From the NCBI RefSeq assembly GCF_023053635.1, contig NC_086183.1:30733501-30797500 (forward strand): DNA of 64,000 bases. The letters run 5' to 3'. This document shows positions 56,096 through 64,000 of the stretch, in pieces. The translations under genes and the position numbers were made by a program. Source of the stretch: Elgaria multicarinata webbii (lineage: Eukaryota; Chordata; Lepidosauria; Squamata; Anguidae). How positions within the stretch are numbered: position 1 is the stretch's first letter; each line of letters starts with the position of its first letter. The notes beneath the pieces were generated by a model. The model had not been told where the DNA came from. It did not search any database and was given only the letters and a program-made list of their open reading frames with translations.

Positions 56096-58009
56096 GGACT
56101 GACCTCTCTCCCCTGGACTGGACCTCCTCCTCCTCTTCACCATTGCCACCTGCTTATTCCTGGTCCTTTCGCTTTGACCCATGCAACGGTGGCGAGGTGG
56201 AGCAGGAGTTGCCACTGCCGGCTTGCTCCCCGGCTCGCTCCTGTCACACAAGCAAGTGGCAGCCATGATGAGAAAAGGGGTTGAGGAACAAGAGCAGCCG
56301 GTGAAAATGGCGGTGAAGACGTAGCCTCACTGAGGGAGGGGGTGCCCCATTGCCGGCGTCTTGTCCAAGGGCCCTGCAAAACCTGGAACCAGCACTGCAA
56401 GACACTTTCACCGAGCTAGAATTATTTAAGGGGGTGGTGAGGGGAGCCGTGAAATGCAGGGCTTACTCTTTTTTCATCCCATTGCTTTCCCCAGAACCGC
56501 TCTGGGGTGCCCGTATCTACGGACAGCCTAAAACACACTCTGGAAGAAGCTTCTGCTTTAGAGAACCAGCCTTGTGTGTTTCGTCGGTTTTTTAAAATCG
56601 GGTTTGAAGTTGAAAGGAGGAAATTGAGCCGAGGCCTTCCCAGGGATCGAGACCGCCTCTCAGCCGCGCTCTTAAAACACCCTTCTCCCACCTGGGGCCC
56701 TTTAGACGGCGTGAGTCTGCAAGTCCTCTCATTCCCATTGGTCGTGCTGTCTGGGGATGATGGGAGTTGCAGCAGGTTGGGAAAAGCCTGCTTAAATATC
56801 TAAGGCTGGGGGAAATCTTTAGGAGACAGCGCAGCAATAGTCCTAATACTGCAGCTGGAATAAATGGTGTAAATTGGTCACGTTTGCACGCTGTGTCTTC
56901 ATCCGCAAGCTGTACGTCCTTCTTAAATTATTTGTCGGCATTCACCTTGGTCATTTGCTCGGATCGAAAGGTTTGGTAAAGAGGGCAGGAGTAGCATGGG
57001 GGGGGCGGCAACAAGCAGAAGTAAAGATGAGGGCCTGGATGCTGAGTATGGAAACACCCCCCCACCCCAATCTCAAAATCTCTCAAAATCCTCTCCTCCG
57101 TGTGCATGTGTGATCGTCATGTGTAACACTATTTTTCATGCTTCCCCCCCCCACACACTCATTTGCTACATTTCTGTGACTGAAATGGCTGTAAATTTTT
57201 GGCAGAAACTACTCTTGTTGGAGGGTTGTTGTTTTTAGAAGCTTTTACTTGGAGCCCATGAGGACTAGAACCTTGCTTTTCCCCCGTTTTGAAACCAATG
57301 TCTGAGAACTAAGATGCTCCACACCTAACTCACGTTACTGCATTTTATTTTAGAGGCCATGTTCCGTGCTGCTTTGTGGCATTGCCACGAAGGCCATTTA
57401 GCCTGTTACCTGCCTTTTCTTATCGCCTTTTAATATGTGCTGCCCCCCCCCCCTTGCTCACGGTGCTATGTTGACGCAGTACGTCGGCTTCATGTTACCC
57501 TCTTTCTCGTCACTCCTTCGCATGCTGTTTCTTAAAGCATTGTTCCTTGATGCTGCATGTTTTGCAGGCTCTGTGCGCATGTATGTTTAACCTGTTTACC
57601 ATACATGCAAGCTTCCACTTTCAGTAAGCTGGGCCGTTCTTTTCACCCACCCCCTGTCCCTTAGTATTTTTCAAAAGCACGCCAATTGCTGCAAGAAATG
57701 CACCCCTTTTTAAATTTGGCTAGAAACATAGTAGGGTACAGAAATTGGGGTGTGGCAGAGAGAGGAGTCAGGAATTGCTGAAGTCCAGCCTGTGCAAGGA
57801 AATTGTGTAATGGGGCTTCGATGAGCAAAATGTAGGGGAAAGATGTCGAAAAGAGCAAACCGGGAGCGAAGACTGTTGGGCATGCAGAGGTAGACCGATT
57901 TAATTTTAAAAAAATATTAATTGAAAATTGTGTTGCTGTAAATAGGAATGAAAATTTAGAATGTTATGGATGAGCTTTCTTATGATGAGTGATAGCTTTT
58001 GCTTATTTA
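56096..58009. other. Unassigned intergenic sequence with one MITE
   Basis: A MITE arm lies at 56690-56800 (CACCTGGGGCCCTTTAGACG ... GATGATGGGAGTTGCAGC). The rest shows no exon or element I can name. The segment 56096-56340 is GC-rich with a long CCTCCTCCTCCTC run. Confidence 0.4.
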
Positions 58010-58120
58010 TTTATTTATTTATTTATTTTATTTTATTATTTATTTTTTTCATTTCTATACCGCCCAATAGCCGGAGCTCTCTGGGCTTATATTCTCTCTC
58101 TCTCTCTCTCTCTCTCATTT
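58010..58120 (-). repeat. L2 tail fragment and (CT)n run
   Basis: TTTATTTATTTATTT through ATACCGCCCAATAGCCGGAG is a minus-strand L2 3' terminus, followed by a CT repeat at about 58092-58117. Confidence 0.8.
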
Positions 58121-58689
58121 CCATCAGTATTTTTTTTAAAAGGCAGTTTTTATTGAGGTTTGGCTAATATGTAGATTTCTTTAACCAATTAAATAATAAA
58201 CAGTTAATCAGTTGACATTGCGAGGTTTTTCTTTGTCTTTAAAAAAAACAAACCCACCAAATCTATGAGTAATCCACAAACGAGGACATGTCACAATATT
58301 CTGTGTGGACTGTGCAACCGCCTAGGACAAATTGTGTATTTGTGGATCGGTGCAGCAATAATCCCGAAAACGCTCCAGATTGGGTGCAGATTTCAGAACA
58401 GCAATTGCACCAGGAATTTGTCGGCCGTCTGGATCCTACAGCTGATTTGCAGCAACAATGCGATCAACCTGTGACATAAAGTATGCCCTTTCTCCGTTAC
58501 CGGATTTGCAAATATTGCAGATTATGCCATTAGGGGGTGGGAAATAGCGATTGCCCAAACAGGTAAGGGACATTTGTGCACGATGACTTTTTTTTTATCC
58601 TGAAGGCATCTGAACACAGGGATTTCCTGACTCGCGCTGGCAACAAAAAACACCTTTGCTTTCGACATTTTCACCCTAGACTGAGGTTT

Positions 58690-59205
58690 ACTCAGGGACA
58701 TTTAAAGCCCTAAACGGTTTGGGGCCAGGTTATTTGAAGGAACGCCTCCTCCCATATGTACCTGCCTGGACCTTAAGATCATTTCCGGGGCCCTTCTCCG
58801 TGAGACCCTGCCAAAGGAAGTGAGGCAGGTGGCTACTAGGTGGAGGGCCTTCTCTGCTGTGGCACCCCGGCTGTGGAATGAGCTCCCCAGAGAGGTCCGC
58901 CTGGCGCCTACACTGTACTCCTTTTGTCGCCAGCTGAAGACCTTTTTATTCTCCCAGTATTTTAACACTTAATTTTAACTTAAATTTAAATTTTACTGTT
59001 TTAACTCTGTATTTTAATTTTATATCAATTTTGCTGCGTGGTTTTTATTCTGGTTGTGCTTTTTATATTGTATTGTGTATTTGTGCTTTTAACCTGTTGA
59101 TTGTTTTATTATGGTTTTAATTTTTGTGAACCGCCCAGAGAGCTTCGGCTATTGGGCGGTATAGAAATGTAATAAATAAATAAATAAATAAATAAATAAA
59201 TGGTT
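58690..59205 (+). repeat. L2-clade LINE 3' end
   Basis: Encodes (with breaks) [20 protein letters not shown]-like and [20 protein letters not shown] segments. The 3' tail ends GTAATAAATAAATAAATAAA. Confidence 0.9.
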
Positions 59206-61379
59206 TTGTGAAACGAGCCCGTGACATTTCTGAGGAATGTTAACTTCTGGCTGGATCTATTCTGGGGAGCTTCCTGTGATGTTACTTTTTTAATTGATCA
59301 AACTCCGGTACCTTAATATTTATTTATTTATTTTGTTTTATGTGGAGTGTTTTTGTGGTTCCCGGAGTGGCTTACATATAATTAATTAAGCAAGAAAGTC
59401 CCTGCCTGTGGGTTTGTTATCCAAAAAGACACAAAACAGGCCCTAATTGTGGAAGACGTTTTTGTACAGGAGGCTGAATTTGGTGGAAAGGATGGAAGAC
59501 ATTGCCTTGCTGGTCTGTCCAACCCAGTGTTCTGTTCCCAGTGTTGGCCAGGCAGATGTTCCTGGAGAGCTCAAACATGGGGGAAAGTTTGCTACCAGAT
59601 ACACTGTCTCTAGTTTTTGTTTTCATTGTTACTTAAACCAATCTGCATGGCAAATATAACAATGGTTTTGGTTTGGTTGTATTTTGGTTTGGTTGTATAT
59701 GGGACACTCCTCTCAGCTCTGTACCTCACTGACTGCATTCACATGTGTGCATAACTCATGTGCTAGGTGCTTGAAGTGTGTTGTGTGAAAACTGCCTGAA
59801 TGTTCTGAAGACTGTGTCTGGGCATATGGCCTGGAGGCCACTGAGAGGTTCTGCAGGAGCTAAGCTGGCCAAGAACAAGGAGTTGGGGGCAGATGAAAAA
59901 GCAGTTTGGCCTGCTCTTCAGTGTGGTGCCAGGCCAAGGTCAGCTGCTTACTAGAGCCACGTTGGCACCCTATTGGCTCCTTGTATCACCTGATCCGTGT
60001 TGGGCTGGAAGCTGCAGTATCGCTCTCCAGCCATCTGCAGTGATGGCGCTGCAGAGCAACTATGACGGGGCCAACACCCTGTAGGTCCTGGCGCCTGCAG
60101 GTTGCCACAGAGGCATGGGAAAACAACGAATCGGGGCCCTGTTGCAAGATTCTCTAACTTGACCCCCTGGGCGCTTTGCGTTGCGTCATGTTGCTGGCAG
60201 ATTGACCTCCTGCTTTGTCGTCCTAATTTGGGGCCTGATCCACGAGGGCGCTCTTCTCAGCATGCAGCTGCCCAAGATCACTACTACCCTCTTGTGCAAC
60301 CCCCTGTGCTGTGTTTGGGTTATATTCATCTTAGTGCTTGGTCCTGATACTCTCAAAATGTACTTTTTTTTTTTTTTATTGGTTGCATCCGGGCAAAGCA
60401 GGATGGCTGTAGTCCTTTGGTCTTGGCGTTGGCTATTGTCGCTAATTTGGGGGGGTGTTTTTAGATTAGATTAGTATTGTAATGTTTTAAATGTCTTTAC
60501 TGTGTTAGGAGGATTTTATAGGTTTATGGGTCGCTGTTTTCTACTGATACTTGTTTAATCAATATTGTAAGCAGCTCTGTGCTCTTTCTAGAGGAAAGGC
60601 AGGGTATACAAATTTTAAATAAGTAACCTTGCATGAAATATCTCTTTTGCTTTGTGGGATCTTCTGGTGTGTAAGGGTAGATTGTTTTAACCCAAATGGC
60701 CAGTTATTTACAGGATTTGCGGGAGAGGATCTTCTGTTTTTAGTTGTGGCGGCTGGGTGGCCGGTGTCTCTTCTAATCTTGGTTGACATTGAATTTGTGG
60801 TACGCTGAAAAACTCCTAAAAGTGGGGGAGGCCGCATTTAAAGACCTGTTTAAGAACTTTCTTAACCCGTGTTTGCGGATCCGGTTCCTGCTTTTCCAGC
60901 ACATGAGGAAAGGGCTGTAGGAGAGAATTGCCTCAAGCCTTTCTTTGCCCCAGTTCACAATAGTTTGCATGTTCATTCTCCCCCTACATTATTATTATTA
61001 TTATTATTGCTCACTTTTTCACATCAAGGTCATCTATAGCTGTGCCTTAAGGACTGCATACAAAGACCTCCGTTGTCGCCCTTCGTAAGATGAAATCCCA
61101 GCATCCTCTGCCTCCCCCTTCTTCAAACCAACACTTTCCGGACCCCCACCCCCGCTAAACAGTTTAATGATTAACTTTGTAAGCAAGGTTCTGAAAAGCA
61201 TCTGCTTGCTATAAGAATCAGATTAGGCCAGGGTTTGCGTAATACTCTGCATTTGAGGCGACGGTGCAAGGGGATGGAAGAACCGTTGATAGGGGACTGG
61301 GGAGATTGGAAGGTGGAGGTTAAAGGCACGGCTAAATCCAGTTGCATTTTGCTAGCGGGGATACAGATTTGGCCAGGAT
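59206..61379. other. Intergenic, sparse LINE tails
   Basis: Minus-strand tail-like piece at 59310-59400. Plus-strand L2-like tail at 60440-60625 (TCTAGAGGAAAGGCAGGGTA). ATT repeat at 60990-61007. The other sequence shows no recognisable gene. Confidence 0.45.
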
Positions 61380-63325
61380 CACAGCTCGAGGGTAGAGCAC
61401 CTGATTTGCGGACAGAATGTCCCAGGTCCCAATTTCCGGCTTCTGTAGTATATGTTGTTGTTTTAAGGCTTGGGTAGCAGGTGATGTGAAAAGCTTCTGA
61501 TGGAGATCAGCTGTCTGTCAGAGCTGGCAATATCGACGTGGGATATAATAGCTTCCCAGATTACTAAAGACCCCAGAACCTGGTTATCTAAGGGGCCACA
61601 TATCTTCCTATGAGCCAGCTCTCACACGCTTGGCCTTTTAGAAAGGGTTTAAAGTCCCATCTTTCAACTTCCGTTTTTACAACGTGTACGCGTACTGGTT
61701 TTAATGTTCTTGTCTTTATTGTTGCAAGTTTTTATTGTTTTAAATTGTTCACCACCTTTAGCAGAGAAGGCGATACATAAATAAATATACATTTAAAGCA
61801 GTATACTTAAATTAATAAACGTGGATATATGAAGCCAGAAAATACTCCTAACCAGCCTTTTGCACTCCCAGCATGGGTGGTTTAAGAAGTAATAACAATA
61901 TTTAATGTAGACATCAGACTTCCCTGCTCTGGTGTCCTCCTGGTGTTTCAGGCTATAATTCCCAGGTTGTTCCACTGTTTTGGTGCCATTACAGAAAAGG
62001 CCCCGTCGCTTATACCCACCACGGGCTGTGTTTCAGATAGTGTCAGGCAGCCTTCCCCAACCTGGTACCCTCCAGATAATTTGGAATGCAGCTCACAGCG
62101 ATCCTGACTATCAGCTGGCTGGGGCTGATGGGAGTTGCAGTCCAAACATTTGGAGGGCACCATGTTGGGGAAGTCTAGTCTACAGGATGCTTTTTCTCCA
62201 AAGTGCTTACAACCTAGCAACAACCTCACAAGGTAGGCAGTATATTTATTCCCATGATGCAGGTGGAAGGTGGTGGAGAGGATAGTGAAGCTGAAAGGAT
62301 CCTGTAGCCAGGCAGTTGACCGGAGCCAGTTACAAGGAGCGCGTGACTCCCTTGTTGCAAAAGATTCACAAGCTACTGGTCTGTTTCCAGGCACAAATCA
62401 AAGTGCTGGTTATGACCTTTATAGTCTTATACAACTTGGGACCAGGTTACCTGAAAGACCACCACCTCCCGTATGAGCCTGCCTGAGTCTTAAGATCTTT
62501 GGGAGAGGCTCCTCCTTCAAGACTGCTGCTTTCAGAGGCATGTTTGGTGGTGAGGTGAAAGAGGGCCTTCTCGGTGGCTGCTCCCAGGCTCTGAAACTCC
62601 CTGACGAGGTTTCTAGGAACCTGGGGTGGGGGGTGTCTCATATTTAGAACCAAGTTAACAAATATAGAGCTTGATTGTGAGGCAGTTGGGTTAAATATGA
62701 GAAAGTCTGAACAGGGATTTATTATTTATTTATTCATTTATTTGAAATATTTCTATCCTGCCCTATTATCACTAAGATCTCAGGGCGGCGTACAGATAAA
62801 AACATACAGTATAAAACAATCAATATTCACAGTTAAAAACAAATGCTGGTATTAACATTCAAAGCCCTAAACGGCTTGGGGCCAGGCTATCTGATGGAAC
62901 GCCTCCTCCCATATGTACCTGCCCGGACCCTAAGGTCATCCTCAGGGGTCCTTCTCCGCGAGCCCCTGCCAAAGGAAGTGAGGCAGGTGGCTACTAGGAG
63001 GAGGGCCTTCTCTGCTGTGGCACCCCGGCTGTGGAATGAGCTCCCTAAGGAGGTTCGCTTGACACCTACATTATATGCTTTTAGACGCCAGGTGAAGACC
63101 TTTTTATTCTCCCAACATTTTAATAATCTATAAATACATTTTAACATGGTGTTTTAAATTTGTAATTTTGCATTGCTGCTGTTTTTATCTGGTTGAGCTT
63201 TTATATTGTATTTTGTACTATGGTTTTATACTGTTGTTTTATACTTTGAATGTTTTTAATTTTTGTGAACCGCCCAGAGAGCTCCGGCTATTGGGCGGTA
63301 TAGAAATGTAATAAATAAATAATAA
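61380..63325 (+). repeat. Dense repeat cluster: SINE, three L2 tails, MITE
   Basis: tRNA-related SINE at about 61383-61540 (GGGTAGAGCACCTGATTTGC). L2 tails at 61555-61790 and 62335-62625. MITE at 62043-62180 (CCTTCCCCAACCTGGTACCC ... CATTTGGAGGGCACCATGTT). Minus-strand tail at 62712-62835. L2 3' end at 62838-63325 with a 96-codon intact frame (TFKALNGLGPGYLMERLLPY ... [20 protein letters not shown]). Confidence 0.8.
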
Positions 63326-63749
63326 TAAAATTATGTGAATCCATGTCGCCTTGCTTCTAACCCAAGACTTTCAAGCAATAGACCAAGCTGGCTTATTAAT
63401 GTTTCTTGCCAGATGATCATATATAAGGCAGTGGAGGTGGTAGAAAGAGCAAATGTTTAGTTTGCCTAGAGTACTAAAAACCCTAGGGGCAGCTCAGCAC
63501 CAACCCATGGCCTGTCCCTGCTCCAAGGGGGAGCAATGAGTTTTTAATGGAGGAAGTTCTGCAAGAGGAACTTTTTTTTTTTTTGCTGAGGACTGGCTGG
63601 AAAGGAACAGAACAGAGAAAACCGAGTGGATTTTTGTCGTGCAGGAAATGAACAGTATAGAATTCTAGTGAAGGCGGTAGGATTGGGCTTTAAAAACGCT
63701 ATTTCCTTGGTGGGAAAGCAGGATAAAAAATAAATCCCAGGCATTTTTG

Positions 63750-63945
63750 TTTTACTATGTTTAAATTCTTTACACTGCTGCTAGGTATTGTTTTGGTCTT
63801 GGCTTCTATTTTATATTGTAGTTTTAAACTGTTCTATTTTAGCATATTCTATTTTATTTTATGATTTAAATTGTTGCGAACACTCCAGCGAGTTTCGGCT
63901 ATTGGGCAGTGTAGAGATGTAATTTAATTAATTAATTAGGTGAAG
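63750..63945 (+). repeat. L2 LINE tail
   Basis: 3' untranslated tail only: TTGTTGCGAACACTCCAGCG and TCGGCTATTGGGCAGTGTAG, ending in TAATTAATTAATTAG. Confidence 0.7.
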
Positions 63946-64000
63946 ATGCTCAACCTGTATGGGAACCTTGTTTATCTGTCCTGGAAACCTTTCCGCACCC

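Noticed and set aside
44400-64000. SPRED3 coding exons, expected next to GGN by mammalian synteny
   Set aside because: Neither EVH1 nor Sprouty-domain cysteine motifs were found in any frame.

Overview
The window is nuclear DNA from a vertebrate, most likely a squamate reptile. Three spliced genes can be read. Almost everything else is repeats: CR1 and L2 LINE tails, tRNA-derived SINEs, hAT-type MITEs and trinucleotide microsatellites in the style of lizard and snake genomes. The species call is an inference from repeat style, and another sauropsid is possible.

Layout. (1) About 1.7-22.8 kb, minus strand: the 5' third of CATSPERG, the gamma auxiliary subunit of the sperm CatSper calcium channel. 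Ten consecutive coding exons with matching splice phases lie at 20124 down to 1703; the rest of the gene lies beyond the left edge. (2) About 22.8-23.27 kb: a GC-rich segment between CATSPERG and PSMD8, with two perfect CRE palindromes, an NRF1-type palindrome, a CCAAT box and GC boxes. (3) 23.27-36.72 kb, plus strand: complete PSMD8 (26S proteasome lid subunit Rpn12), seven exons, 287 codons plus stop, with a polyadenylation signal. (4) 38.06-44.38 kb, minus strand: GGN (gametogenetin), with one very large exon and three proposed small 3' exons. (5) 44.4-64 kb: no host coding exon recognised. It holds a possible GGN promoter, a CpG-rich island near 47 kb, dense LINE tails at both ends, and a 4.8 kb stretch (49.5-54.3 kb) poor in interspersed repeats and rich in T runs that looks like a long 3' UTR or regulatory sequence.

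CATSPERG-PSMD8-GGN neighbourhood is also found in mammals. Two of the three genes are male-germline genes and the third is a housekeeping proteasome gene. From memory, human CATSPERG and PSMD8 lie on the same strand; here they are head to head.

The repeats give the best new observations. There is a family of near-perfect 130 bp palindromes with 8 bp target duplications, a second palindromic hAT family of about 310-330 bp, several insertions within tens of bases of splice sites, and an L2 tail that merges with the GGN reading frame. No previously undescribed multi-gene system was found.
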